A stretch of 64,000 nucleotides of DNA, taken from Epichloe hybrida. Its lineage: Eukaryota; Ascomycota; Sordariomycetes; Hypocreales; Clavicipitaceae. Under the pieces are notes generated by a model. That model saw nothing but the letters and a program-made list of their open reading frames with translations, did not search any database and had not been told where the DNA came from. Below, piece by piece: positions 36,905 to 48,378 of this stretch (the first letter of the stretch is position 1; each line of letters starts with the position of its first letter). The stretch is taken from NCBI GenBank assembly GCA_019022495.1, contig JAFEKR010000010.1, positions 1,488,001 to 1,552,000 of the forward strand. The letters are read 5' to 3'. A program made the position numbers and the translations under genes.

Positions 36905-37643
36905 TCATTTGGTAGGAGGCCCAGAGGGCACTGAAGGAAAATATCCAGGCCGAGCAGTTCGTTCTCTGTCCCTCTTAGCTGCTTCATTCTGGCGCTTTCG
37001 TTGAACTCGTTGCCGATAGAAAGCGCTTGAAATGATTAGCATAATTGAGAAGTCAAGGAGATTTCATTTCTTACCTTTTCAACTCAAATAGCCGTGTTTC
37101 TTCATTTGGAGTTGCAGAACCCTGGATTCTGGTCAGTACGACACGTGAATGAATGCAAGTGACCACATACCTCGCCCGGCGATGAACTTTCAGATTTTTC
37201 AATGACCCCTTTCTTATCCGCATTATTGCCCTTACTTGTGTCCTCTTCCTTGGTCTTATCTTCATCTTTATCATCGTTATTTTTCTTTGATTCTTTTTCC
37301 TTCTTTTTTCGCTGTTTCTCTTCGTACTCTTTTTTCAATTTCTCAGTTTCCTCAGCCAGTGCCTTTTCTCTCTTCGCCTTGATGGCCTCTTCATCGACCT
37401 TTGGCGTACAGAAGTACGTGTCCTTCAGATGGGCCGGACAGACATAGAAGAAGTCCTGCGTGACAGTCAATTTCTCGCATCGAGCCTGCATTCAAGTGAC
37501 GTGACTTTTCCATCACTACGCCATACCTTCTTATCTGCTGTGATCAACACGGAGCTACTTGGTTTGTAGCAAATATCACATGCTTTGGCCGCTGTTTCTG
37601 CCACTTTCCTGTGAATATACAGGTTGGGAAATGGAGCTGACAT
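36905..37643 (-). CDS. vfa1: VPS4-associated protein 1 (Vfa1)
   Basis: In yeast Vfa1 binds the AAA ATPase Vps4 and modulates ESCRT-III disassembly at endosomes. Proposed exons, in coding order, are 37643-37527, 37455-37171, 37121-37075 and 37025-36905 (189 residues), all with GT...AG introns that keep frame. The N-terminus carries a zinc-type cluster CDIC...DFFYVCPAHLKDTYFC at residues about 22-60. A long Lys/Glu-rich region, probably helical or coiled, follows. The C-terminus is basic and ends in a PSVPSGPP motif, where yeast Vfa1 makes its Vps4 contact. The first two exons read MSAPFPNLYIHRKVAETAAK and on, strongly matching the family start. The gene lies head-to-head with rtt106, with a Tc1-like element between them. 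Confidence 0.9.
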
Positions 37644-37901
37644 GGTCGAGCAAGACTGATCTCAGCAGCAAACGGCACAAAATTTGACCTCGAAACACTA
37701 CAGTATTCGTTGGGATAACCGTTAGATTATTGTTCTCTCTGTCCTTGCATGATGGAGCAGGTTCTCAACATGGGAGATGATAAGTTCGGAATGAGACGCT
37801 ACATGCAAAGTGGCCGAGTTTTCCAAAGTTACTTTGGCTTCTCGTGTTGGCGACAGGCTTGTGGAGCAGGATGTATGTGTATGTATGTACGGAAGTGGCT
37901 A
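37644..37901. promoter_or_regulatory. vfa1-side half of the divided vfa1/rtt106 promoter
   Basis: About 258 bp between the vfa1 start codon and the transposon. With the rtt106-side remnant (39761-39955, about 195 bp) it would have formed one divergent promoter of about 450 bp before insertion. No specific factor site is identified. Confidence 0.5.
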
Positions 37902-37937
37902 CGGATGTCGAAGTCAAAAGTCGTGTCCCCTGCACGC
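37902..37937 (+). repeat. Left terminal inverted repeat of the Tc1-like element
   Basis: 36-bp inverted repeat, matching the reverse complement of 39725-39760 at 35 of 36 positions. The single difference is C here against T in the partner, as one RIP event would produce. Confidence 0.92.
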
Positions 37938-39724
37938 TGCTGCCTAGAGTGGCCTGAGGCATTAACGTAGTAGCCTAAGGCACACAAATAGTCTAGAATA
38001 ACACAAGGAAAATTAAACAAGGTATCTCTGCTATATAAACTACATATAAAAGTGACTTATCCTAGTTATTATTAGATTCTTTCTCTATATTACTAGAATC
38101 TAAGGCATTAAGGTTATTAGGACTATTAGGACTGTTAAGCTTATAAGGGTTAAAAACCCACCTTCTTTTATCATTATTAATAGTAGTAGTATCTTTGTCT
38201 TTAAACTCTAATTATAAAATAACCCTTTAAACCCTCTAACTATTAGCTTAACCTTTATAACCTTTGCGATAGTTATTATCCCCTTCTAAGCGAATTATTT
38301 CCTTAATATAATAAGGAATTCTTTTAATCTAAGCTTATACCTATTTTTAAGGCATTTTTTCCTATGCTTTCTCCTAAGCTACTATAGCTTCTTTCTGATT
38401 CTTTAAGGTACCTTTACGGGTTATCTTAACCTTTAAATACTACTAAGTAGGCTCTATTATATTTAAATTAGGGGAATTCCCTAGCTATAGTAGCTTCTTA
38501 ACCCCCTAAGCATTATAGACTAACTATTAATAGCTATAAGTATGTGAGGGGGCCTTGTCTTCTTACACTACTATATTTAGCCTCTTCTTCTAATAATCCT
38601 TTATAAAGGGAAGTAGCTTCTTATTTAGAATTTCCTTCTAATATTAGTACTAGTTAATCCCCTTATCTCTTTTCTTCTCTTTTATCTCTTACTTAAGCTT
38701 CTTATTCTTCTTATTTTACTTTTACTATAGCTTCTAACTAGGCTTATTATAAAGCCCTAGCTAGTTAATTCCTAATGTTAGAAGCCACTATTTATAATAA
38801 GTAGCTTCTAGCTCCTTATTTAATTCTTTAATAACTTAATTAGCTTCCTTTTTCTCTATAAGGGTCTCTAGCTTCTAATAGTAGTAAGGACCCTTCTAAT
38901 CCTAGCTAAACACACCCTAGAATATAAATTCTATTAATCCCTTCTATTGCTTATGAATATAGGTCTTCACTAAGTTCTTTATAGGTTATTGCTATATATA
39001 ATACCTTCCCTATTAATATAATAAGATAATTACTATTTTATTAGTCTAGATAACGTTCTTCTAGTCCTTAAGGGTCAGTGCTAATAAGTTAGGTAGAATT
39101 CTAGCCTAGCTTTCTTTATCTAAGCTATTAGACTTACTTTTCTTATTAGCTTAGTCTTTAAAAACCCTAAATATTTTAAAGTCTATAAGATAGTTAATAT
39201 TAAAGTATAAGTTCCTTCTTAACTAAGCTTAGTAGCTAAATTAGCACTTATTCTTTCCTTTCTATAATAGTCTTTAGTAACCTTTTTAATAAGCCTAGAT
39301 TATAGCTTAGGATTATCTATATAAGAAAGTCTTCTAGACTATTTAGTATTAACTATATACTTTATATTAATATAAAAGGGTTAAATTATATAATTAAACC
39401 CTTATTTATAAGCTTAACTAAAGATTTAACCTATAGCCTTTAGACTAATCCCTAGATTATAAGTAATCTTATAGTTTAGTAGCCCCTATGCTTTTATAAG
39501 TAATATATAGGCCCTATTAGCTATAGTTAAGGTTTAAGCTATTATATAATAAGTAAAGATAGAAGTAGCTAGATAAGGTAAAAGCTAGCTAACTTTAGTA
39601 ATAGTTATAGCACTAGTAGTAAAAGCGGGTAAAGAGAGGGGAACTAGAGAAAAGGTAAGCCTCTTATTTAATTTACCTAGTGAGACTATAACCCCGCTAG
39701 CTAATTACATCCTTAACTAGGGTT

Positions 39725-39760
39725 GCGTGCAGGGGACACGACTTTTAACTTCGACATCCG
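39725..39760 (-). repeat. Right terminal inverted repeat of the Tc1-like element
   Basis: Partner of 37902-37937. Immediately outside it the TA duplication is also the first two bases of TACTCCGTA, a 9-mer found repeatedly in this window, so the transposon landed in or next to that motif. Confidence 0.92.
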
Positions 39761-39955
39761 TACTCCGTAGCTCTTTTTTCCGACAAGCTTGGGGTATATT
39801 ATGTAATCATCCGTCGTGTCGACGTCAATCGCTTGAATTGCCGCCACTTGGATTCCCGGCAGGATTGCAAAGTTCTGCACCAAAATACTGGTCGATTCCA
39901 ATTCCTCACTGCTCTCCGAGTAGATTCCATTGTCAGGGTTCGAGCATTATTCGCC

Positions 39956-41634
39956 ATGTCAGCAGCAACCCTCGACTCGGACAAGCTCGGCCTCGTCTTC
40001 CAATCACGACCAGACATAATTGATGGCATCAAGAGAGCAGCTGGTGAGTGCTCAACTCCTTTCGGCCGCGAAGATGGCTTGCAATGGATCTCATTCTTTT
40101 TTAGATTCCCCGGAACGCGTCGCTCTGTTCAACGAGATCGCCAAGCATGTCTATGGCCAAATACAAGTCAATGGCGAACCGGCCTTGAAGAGACGGAAAG
40201 TCGATGCGCCACAATCTACGATTAGCGTCAATGGTACGCAGCGAATCTCTGCGGTCTCTGGAAATGCTGGAGACGAAACGGTTCTTCTATACGTCAAGGA
40301 AATATCTGTCTCTGTTCCTCAAAGAAAAAAGCTTGAGCTCTGCCTTACTCAAAATTTTATATATGCGCGAGCACCGGAGACAACAGCTCCCATTCCACAG
40401 ATTACTTACGCCTGGCAAGACATCGGTATGATAATCTTAGTTCCCCAAGGGTTTACCGGATAATCATTATCGCAGATTTTTAATCTGTACAGCAGAATAC
40501 ATTTTCTACCTGCCCGTCCCCGACAAGACGCAAATACACTTCAACTACGTTCTCTTTCCAAAGGGCACGAGCCTCCCATCAAAAAGCAACCCTCCAGTTG
40601 TCGAGCCTTTAGTCTTCACAGTTCCTGCAACGGCGCCTAAAGAGGGGGTCATCGGCGGATCCGAAGCCGCAGGCGCTGCTGCGGTGTCAGACACCTTCAA
40701 GTCCTTGTTGCATTGGGCAATTGAGAGACGGCTGCGTGCAGCCGGAAATGCTACTGACATCGTCTCGGCCAACCCGAGCAAATTTCATAGTGCCGTACGA
40801 CAACCTCAGCGGCCCAACGAAAAAGCCGTCCATGTAAGTGGCTTCAGAGGCTCCAAGAATGGCTACCTCTTCTTTCTGGAAAACGGAATTCTCTGGGGCT
40901 TCAAGAAGCCTTTGATATTTATCCCACTGAATCGCATCGCCGCGATAAGCTACACCAACATTTTGCAAATCACATTTAACATGGTTGTTGAAGCCTTTTC
41001 GGGAGGCGACGAGCCCAACGAAGAATTGGAGTTCGGCATGCTGGATCAACAAGATTACGGCGGGATCGATGACTACATCAAGCGCAATGGTCTGCAAGAT
41101 CGAAGCATGGCAGAGCAAAGGAAGGCCAAGTTACAGCTGGCTGAAAACAGAACGTCGAAGAAAGGTGCTGATGGTAAAGAACCAGGCGATGCAGCTGGCG
41201 GTGACGGACACACAGAGCTGGAGAAAGCCCACCTTGAAGTTGAGCAGCAACTACAGGACGACGAGGATGAGGATGAGGAGGATTATGATCCCGGCAGTGA
41301 CGAAAGCGATTGTTCCGGAGATTCCAGTGAAGACGGCGAAGGCGATGATGGTGATGAAGATGAATATGGCGAGAGCAATGCCGAGGAGTACGACGAAGAC
41401 AAAGAGGGCGAGGAGGACGGCGAGGGTGAAGAAGAGAGGGAAGAGCAGGAAGTCAAAGCCGAACCCGCGCCAGAAGCTACAAAACCCACAAAGGCCAAGG
41501 CAGCGAAGCCTGTGAAAGCAGAGCCTGTTCAGCAGCATGTCTCGCAATTTCCTGTGCGACAAGGGTGGGCGGCGCTGCGCAAGTCTCGACCATCAGGCGA
41601 TGTAGACATGGACGAGAAGTTTGACGTAGTATAG
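39956..41634 (+). CDS. rtt106: Histone chaperone Rtt106
   Basis: Rtt106 binds histone H3-H4 and deposits it during replication and heterochromatin formation. Proposed exons are 39956-40043, 40105-40425 and 40496-41634 (515 residues). Introns have donors GTGAGT and GTATGA; for the second, the acceptor at 40495 gives the family-like [14 protein letters not shown], while one 3 bp upstream would add an Ala. Domains are an N-terminal helical region ([15 protein letters not shown] onward), then a tandem PH-type region centred on [18 protein letters not shown] at about residues 256-273. A long acidic tail follows from about 386 to 455, typical of H3-H4 chaperones, and then a Lys/Ala/Pro-rich end. 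Yeast POB3 is related in fold, but the length and N-terminus fit Rtt106. Confidence 0.9.
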
Positions 41635-42324
41635 ACGAATCAAAGCACTACTTGAACATGTACATTGGCCGGAGGCCATCGTCTTCGTTGCTGTTTCTGT
41701 TGTTGCTTGCAGAGGCAATCTACATCTCCATCGAAAAGGATCGTTCAATGCCTAGCTTTTCCGTATCTTCATTCAATCGGGTCCAATCACATTCATTTGA
41801 TCCAACGCGGAATTCCTTCTCAACGCCCAGATACCTCCTCGTCCATCAGGAGTGCAAGCCACAACCACTGTTTATATCATCCACTCCCGCAAGTAAGAAA
41901 ATACCGCTCCGAATGGCAACGTTCGTATGCACTAGGATGAAGTGTGCAGCGAAGTGCGTGTTACGCTGGAAGGAGGCAATACAGAATGGGATTACATTGC
42001 TTAATTTCACTAGCCGAGCAAATCATTGTTTGGCCCATCAAGTATGTCCCTATGTTTTCCATTGCTCAAGTCAATTGATCTTCTCATCAACGCTGTCTGT
42101 GGTATCTTCAGGTAATCCAACAAATGAAAAATGACCGCTTTTCCTTCAATGCTAATGCCCAATCAACGCCATCGCTATCCCTCAAAAATGAAACCAGGAA
42201 ACCATGAGTAAGATATAATGTGAGAGCACCATCGCTATTCCTCAAAGGAAAGAGACGAGAAAAAGTACAAACGCCAAGTTGTCCAAGAAAGAAATACGCT
42301 GAAAGGAACATAAATTCAAATCGC
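41635..42324. other. Convergent intergenic region, rtt106 and unrecognised gene
   Basis: About 690 bp between two 3' ends. The near-repeat CACCATCGCTATTCCTCAAA / GCCATCGCTATCCCTCAAA occurs at about 42228 and 42168. No gene is supported. Confidence 0.6.
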
Positions 42325-45300
42325 CTAGACTCGTACCCGAGTCGATGATCGTGTAGCCCTATATGGCTTTGCTGGCGTGCCATTTTGTGACATGCCTAAT
42401 GTTGCTGCAACTTTGGCTGTGCGTTGCTGCTTCTGCGTAGTGGTTGCGGGTTTCGGTGGTTTTGCAATGCCACTGGCCTTGCTTTTGTATGTGGCTGTTG
42501 TGCGAGCTTTCTTTGGCTTCTCCTCTTGACGTGCTTCGAGTGGGCTCTTCCATCCAACGTTCTTGCCGCCGGTGTTGGGTTTGCCCAGAGACTCGGACTC
42601 GCTGGATCCCTCACTCACTCCATCCCCAAGACGTTCTTCTTGATACCTAGCCAAGACCTGCGCTGGATACTCTGCATTGCCCTTATTCTTGCGAGTGTTC
42701 ATGCGAGTCTTGTGGGACAAATCTTGCTGGTCCGTTCGAGTCGTCGAGTTCAGTCGCCCCGTACCTGGTCGAGACCCGAGTTTGATAGCAGTTGGGATAG
42801 AGGACTTGATTGCAGCTCCAGAGATTGGCTTCTGACTTCGAATTCTGGTGGATCGTCTGGTGCCGGGGCCGATGACTATTTCGCCGTGGTCCTCCTGATC
42901 ATCACAAGTATGGGCAGCATGTGCCACTGCGTTTACAATTGGGGCAACTTTGCTGGTCTTGTCTCTCGTCGCAGGCTCCTTCGTCTGACTGTCTGTAGCT
43001 GACAGATGTGACCCAAGCCTGTCGGATCGGCGAGCCTTCTTTAGCTCCGGTCCAGGTGTCGTTTTGGTGTCAAAATCAGCATTTGGAATGTCACCCTCTG
43101 CTTTACGTTTGACTTTCTGCGGGCTTGGGGTGTTGGAGCTCTTAACTCCAAGAGGCATTCGTTCCAGAGGCAGTGCGATAGGCGACCCTGTTTCTGTTGT
43201 TGAGAGTCTCTTGCGGTTAGTGCGCTTGATAAAGTCTCTCATGTAATCCCGTCCTGGACTGTCGTCATATGGCTTCGATTCAAGAGGATGCTGATCCTGT
43301 CGAGTCAAACTCTGGTCAATCTTGGAATCATGAGGTTCCTGGTGGGCTGCCCCATCTGGTGACAGACTGCGAGGGCTTGACGGGTTGACAGGTGTAAAGG
43401 ACAGGTTTAATGTTGGGCTTGGGGTCCTGTTGGATGCTGGATTTTCATCTTTCTGTGCAGTGGCAGGTTCTGGCTGCTTCGTTGGGGTTTCCAGCTTTGG
43501 CTGAGCAGGCGATGTGGCAATGCCCAGCTTACTAATAGTGGGAGTATGACCCAGACGAGAAATCGAGCCGGTCGCGGACGCAAAACTGTGGAAAACGGGT
43601 GATGTCGAGAAGTCGGACATCACCAGAGTCTGGCCATCAACCCCTTGGATACCAGAGGAGCCGGATTGTGCCTGGTCCGCTGGTCCACTGAAAGCAACAT
43701 TATTCTGCTCATGACCATGAAAGTCAATGCGAGGGGACGAAGAGATAGCTGATGGTGTAACGGTAAAATGAGATTCGTCTTCACCCTGGTTGTTGGGAAA
43801 GAGATGGGCGAACTCTGTTGGCAGCTTAAACCGAACAATGAGTCTTCCATTGTCTTCGGAGATCATGACATTAGCTTGGCCATCACAACGCTCCCGAGCA
43901 ATGCCTGCAAGGACATCAACTGCAGTAGGCCCGGGCATAGTGGACAAAGCGGAAGCTCCGAAAATATCAAGATTCTGGCGCATGTCGACAGTGTGTACCC
44001 CGTTGGTAGGAGCAGCACAGTTGCGAAATGGAGTAACAGCATCGCCGGAAACCCGTCCTGTCATTCTTCCCCAGGAGATGGCAGGCGTGACAAAACTTAA
44101 CATTGGTTCCGAAGATTCAGCTTGGTCTGGTGTTTGGGTCATGTCAAGATGCTCAGACTTCTTGACAGACGTCGAATCAACTTTACCAGCTTGTGTAGGC
44201 GCCTCGAGTGTGTCGAAGATGACATCACCTCGAAAGACAAGGTGATTTGGTGAAATAGTTTGTCGACGAGCGGCCTGTTCCTTGTAACACTTTCGAATCA
44301 GAGGCTCGCTCTTACGTCGGCTGGTCTTTTTCATGCCTCGTTTGGGTCGAGTGGTGATACCACTGCTGAGCCAATTTGAAGAATCAAATAAAGGCGCAAT
44401 AGGCGCAAATTTAATCTGAGAGATATCGGAAGGCCAAATAGGGCGGAATGATGATGACTCCTGTTTTGGTGTTGCTGCCGCTGGGATCGAGGCCACAAGT
44501 CCAAGTTCTGAAATGTCCTCAGACGCATTGATTTGCTGAGAAGGATTGGCCAATGGGGCGGAGCTTGTGAAAACAGGCACCTGCGCATCGGTAGACGGTG
44601 GGCTAAGAGGACTGAAGAACTTGGTAGGGGAGTCGAGCTGAAGAGTTTTGTTTGGAGACAAATCATCCATGCTCTGGAACAGGCTTGAGGACGAGCTGTC
44701 TTGGTACGACGGAGGCTGGAAAGTCAACGTTGGACCAGGAGTTACTGACGGAGTCTTGTTGGATGTAAAAACCAGAGGGTTCGGGGAGACGCTATTGCCA
44801 AGACGACAAGTTGTATCATCAACGACTCGAGAAGGTGTATTGACGAAGGGAGTAGACGGAGTTGCGGGTGATTTGACAGGGGAGGGCTCAATGGTAGGGT
44901 TACCAGCAGGAACCAACTTGACCACAGTGTCGCTCAGCCGTCGAGGAGTGGCTTTCAGAGGGTGAGCAAGCTGAGGCGATCTCTTGGTGGGGGACTTGGC
45001 AGCCGAGCCTCCGTGGACCAGCACCAGTGAGACCTCGTTCTTAAGCTCTGGTCGATCAATGATGTCCGGGAGGAGAGGGATTCCTTGCAGGGTGATTCGG
45101 CGGCGCGGGTTGCGTCGACCAGTTCTGGCAAAATTGGCAGATATTTCTGCAATAGATGCAGACAGTACGTCAATGGGGACTTCACCAAGTTCCGATGCCT
45201 TCATGATGATGGGCATGAGTTGGTCATAGGATTCGATCCGGTAACCGCCATAGAGTCCATTCGTTTCAATGCAGTTGTGCTTGTCGATGCGTCTCTTCAT

Positions 45301-46158
45301 AGGAGCGACACCCCTAGTCCTTTTGAGGGAACGTAAAGCAGTGACCTCTTTCTTGAGAATAGAGCGAGGAATTTGCAGCATGCCATTGACAATGTCAACT
45401 ACGGCGTCCAAGTTAGTCTCCCATTTGTTACATGCAAACTGAAGCGAACGTGACCGTGTGGTCTTACCTTTCGCGGTCAAATAGATCTGAGCCATTTCAG
45501 CAGCAGATTGGGGAGCACCAAATGCTTCATAGAGAGCATCGGAAGCCTTGTAGGAGTCCCGTCTGCGAGCCTTTGCGCATGGCAGCTCGAGCGAATCAAC
45601 CATTGTCCATTTGGCAGCTTCCTTCGTAGCAGAAACCTGGGCGCATGCGGCCTGAGGAGTCGGTCTTTGTGTAAATCGAGGATTCGGATGGAAAATTCGT
45701 TTCATGATAATACGAGTAGATTCTGCACCATCTTTGCCGGGGAAAGCTTCGACAGGAACGCGATGCCATGCTGGGAGACGATAGATTGGCCTAGGGGCGA
45801 CCAAGTTGCTGCCCCAGGAGCTGCATCATCGAGCGAGTCAGCAAATCAAAGTGCGCGAGCCAAGCGTTTGATGATGCATGATGATGAACCTACATGCTTG
45901 ACTGAACTTTCCCGACGGAGAGTTGAGCAGTAGTGCAGTTAGCGTTGGGAAGAGTGGGATGGTCGCGTGCTGGAAAGAAGATGATGAAAGATGGTGGAGG
46001 TGTTCTAGAGACGCGTTGCATGTCAGCTTCAAGAACTTTAGAACTGTCGACCATTTACGATGATTCATAAATGCGTAGAATTTTGAATCATCTGTCAGCA
46101 CTTACTTCATCCTGGCACGAAGCCCAAGTCCCCATGACTGGGGGGCAGGCGCGTCCAT
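42325..46158 (-). CDS. Large basic, largely disordered protein, not recognised
   Basis: I do not recognise this family. Proposed exons, in coding order, are 46158-46106, 45820-45468 and 45398-42325 (1159 residues). Exon 1 encodes MDAPAPQSWGLGLRARM and splices in phase into NSWGSNLVAPRPIYRLPAWH; a TGA lies upstream of exon 2, so the upstream exon or a much later ATG is needed. The 69-nt second intron is in frame, so its retention would also give an open protein (1182 residues). Its GTAAGA donor and ACTAAC branch site 13 nt before TAG favour splicing. The first ~280 residues look folded. The remainder is rich in Ser, Thr, Pro and basic residues, with KR/RR clusters such as RRSTRIRSQK near the C-terminus. 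Nuclear or chromatin location is a guess. Confidence 0.75.
45399..45467 (-). other. In-frame 69-nt intron candidate in the unrecognised gene
   Basis: Minus strand: AAAG|GTAAGA at 45468/45467, branch-like ACTAAC, and TAG| just before 45398. It is a multiple of three with no stop, so both spliced and retained forms are open. The intron-encoded residues (AKGKTTRSRSLQ...) break an otherwise smooth sequence YLTAK-VDIVNGMLQIP. Confidence 0.65.
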
Positions 46159-46307
46159 GACGACAAAGCGTGGCTGCTGAATTTCAGACAATATCTTGAA
46201 AATTGGGCAACCGCGTTGACTTTGAGCAGAACGTTCTTTCTAAAAGAGTATGGTTTGACTTGGTTGAGAACTTGTGCACGGGGCATAGAGTTCTGATAGC
46301 GTTTTGG

Positions 46308-46338
<31 letters not shown>

Positions 46339-47198
46339 CAGTGTTCGATTGTTCGTAAAGCGTAGCTGTGGTTGTATGGGGGAAAAGGCAGTCTCACGCC
46401 TCGAGGTCAGAAACATTTGTTTACATGGCTCCGGGCTCACTGAGCCGCGTACCGCGCGCTAGTCTCTGACGGGGGGATGCGGGTCCTACAAATCGACTTG
46501 ATGAGTCCGAGACGGCCAACTCTAGCGTCGCCAGGAAGAATCTTATGACCGACATCTTCACGAGATGAGGGCCGTGCAGTGAGAAATGGAAATCATGACA
46601 TTCATTTTTTTTTCTTTAATAAATCTCTACTCTACCCATTGTATCTCTTGCAGTCTTGCTTGGCCGGCATCCGCGAGTTGCAGCCGCATCCACCATCCAC
46701 AGTCGCGATTCACGTGTCGAAGTGCGGCACTTGGTACGCGACGCTACGCCTACAAACCGTGACGGCTATGAGGCGACGTACTGCAAGCCGACTACCCACC
46801 GATTAAAAATGCTCCCCTCGTATATTTCCCAGTTATTTTGCTCATATGTAGAGCTCCAATTTCAGAAGCGCAGACAGAGCACACTCGTAATATCTCTTTC
46901 AACGTTTGATGCAGATGCTGAGTCATCTCGCGAACAGGTTTTGTGGGGCTTCCATCCCTGTCTTGCCCCTCCGAAAGCAAAGAGTCTCTCCTCCGAAGCT
47001 GAACGTCATTCCTGATGGACTTGTTCGTGAAAAAGCTCCCGCATGACTCCGTAAGAAGTCCTCAAAGCCGCAGCAATAAATCGGCCTGCCTCCTTTGTCC
47101 ACTACATCTCGACACCCCGTCTATCACTCTCCGGCATCCTCTGCTTAACTCTGCGCTGCTCCACCCCTCACGCGGTTCCGTCTGCCCAAAACAAAGGC
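46159..47198. promoter_or_regulatory. Divergent promoter region between the unrecognised gene and vps60
   Basis: About 1.04 kb between two start codons facing apart. It contains a (GATT)n run at about 46309-46338 and a T-rich tract near 46604. The last 150 bases before vps60 are CT-rich. No specific binding site is assigned. Confidence 0.55.
46309..46338. repeat. (GATT)n microsatellite
   Basis: Seven GATT units in tandem in the divergent intergenic region. Confidence 0.9.
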
Positions 47199-47837
47199 AT
47201 GAATCGCCTCTTCGGGTCCAAACCCCCCGCACCCAAGCCCACCCTCGGCGGCGCCATAAGCAACATCGACACTCGCATCGCCTCCATCGACACCAAGCTA
47301 AAAGCCCTCAATGGCGAGCTGTCCGCCTACCAAGAGAAGCTATCCAAGATGCGAGAGGGTCCTGGCAAGCAGGCCATCAAGCAAAAAGCCCTCAAAGTCC
47401 TGCAGCGACGAAAAGCCTACGAAGCCGAGAAAGAAAAGTTAGAAGGCCAAGTGTGGAACATGGAGCAAGCTTCCAGTATGCAGGATAACTTGAAGAATGT
47501 CATGACGCAAGTGGATGCCATGAAGACTACCAATAAGGAACTCAAAAAACAATACGGCAAGATCGACATTGACAAAATTGAGAGACTACAAGACGAAATG
47601 GCTGATTTAATGGATGTGGGAAATGAAATACAGGATAGTTTGGCACGAAGTTATGATATTCCAGATGAAGTAGACGAGTCAGAGTTGGATGCTGAGCTGG
47701 AGGCTTTGGGAATGGAGCAGGAGTTGGAGATGGAGATGGGCGGGGCGGTACCGGGTTTTTTGCAGGACGAGGTTGCACCGGAATTTATAGATGAGCCGCC
47801 GCAGATGGAAGATAAAGTCAAGGAGGCTGCTGGTTGA
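47199..47837 (+). CDS. vps60: ESCRT-III subunit Vps60 (CHMP5 family)
   Basis: Vps60 is an ESCRT-III-type Snf7-family protein that, with Vta1, stimulates Vps4 during multivesicular body sorting. Single exon, 212 residues, close to the family's usual size. It starts MNRLFGSKPPAPKP, the Vps60/CHMP5 hallmark MNRLFG. Basic helices 1 and 2 run to about residue 110, including AIKQKALKVLQRRKAYEAEK. The C-terminal third is acidic with helices (IERLQDEMADLMDVGNEIQD, then DEVDESELDAELEALG), which carry the Vps4 and Vta1 interaction motifs in this family. Its function connects to vfa1 in this window, though the genes are 10 kb apart. The 3' end faces the F-box/WD40 gene. Confidence 0.95.
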   Translation: MNRLFGSKPPAPKPTLGGAISNIDTRIASIDTKLKALNGELSAYQEKLSKMREGPGKQAIKQKALKVLQRRKAYEAEKEKLEGQVWNMEQASSMQDNLKNVMTQVDAMKTTNKELKKQYGKIDIDKIERLQDEMADLMDVGNEIQDSLARSYDIPDEVDESELDAELEALGMEQELEMEMGGAVPGFLQDEVAPEFIDEPPQMEDKVKEAAG

Positions 47838-48378
47838 CACCCTGGTGATGACTGGTGTGCTGCGCGATGTTATCACTTATTCACGCGTTAGACTGCTGGA
47901 TCATCGGCACACCACGCGTCAAGCTCGTTTACAATCATTCTTCATTACATGACATAAAACATATGTACGTTCCTGTGGATGCGTGTCTTGGTTTGCCTGT
48001 CATCATTGATTATTCTCCTCAATGCGGGGAGCTTCATTTCATATTTATCGTCCCCCCTAATCGGCCGTGAGGTCGATTCTCCCCTTCAACCATGTTCGTA
48101 ATAGATGTATGACCAAGTCCCAAGTAAGAAAAAGAAAAGACTCCTGTCGCTTGGATTCTTGACCAAAAGTACTTCCTCCTTTGCGCCATTAGAAATCATG
48201 CGCCAGTCGTTTCCCGCCACGAAGACAAAGTTTCGAACAGCGTGTCTGGTGATCGTTCTTGTACCACATTATGACTCTTATGACTCCAGCTGGCAATTGC
48301 TCACGAGTCTGCGTGTGGGTACAAACTCATTGGCTCCTTCTCCTTACACCACCTGCTTCGTGAGCTGTGATGGTTGAT
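47838..48378. other. Convergent intergenic region between vps60 and the F-box/WD40 gene
   Basis: About 540 bp between two 3' ends, no gene supported. Confidence 0.65.

Larger units (their letters stand above)
37902..39760 (-). mobile_element. Tc1/mariner-type DNA transposon, 1859 bp, RIP-degraded core
   Basis: Terminal inverted repeats of 36 bp (37902-37937 and 39725-39760) start CGGATGTCGAAGT and end CCCCTGCACGC. They differ at one base, C on the left and T on the right, in a CpA context. The TIRs are bounded by TA on both sides (37900-37901 and 39761-39762), the Tc1/mariner target duplication. The core is AT-rich. Minus-strand translation near 39080-38880 resembles the Tc1 pattern DWKNVIWTDETS followed by RRG and a GC-LG-EG block, interrupted by stops. 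Length and layout fit fungal Tc1/mariner elements of about 1.9 kb. It separates vfa1 from rtt106. Confidence 0.85.

Noticed and set aside
36904..47199. A secondary-metabolite or defence gene cluster
   Set aside because: All recognised genes are housekeeping functions. No polyketide synthase, NRPS, P450, transporter or NLR-type gene is present.
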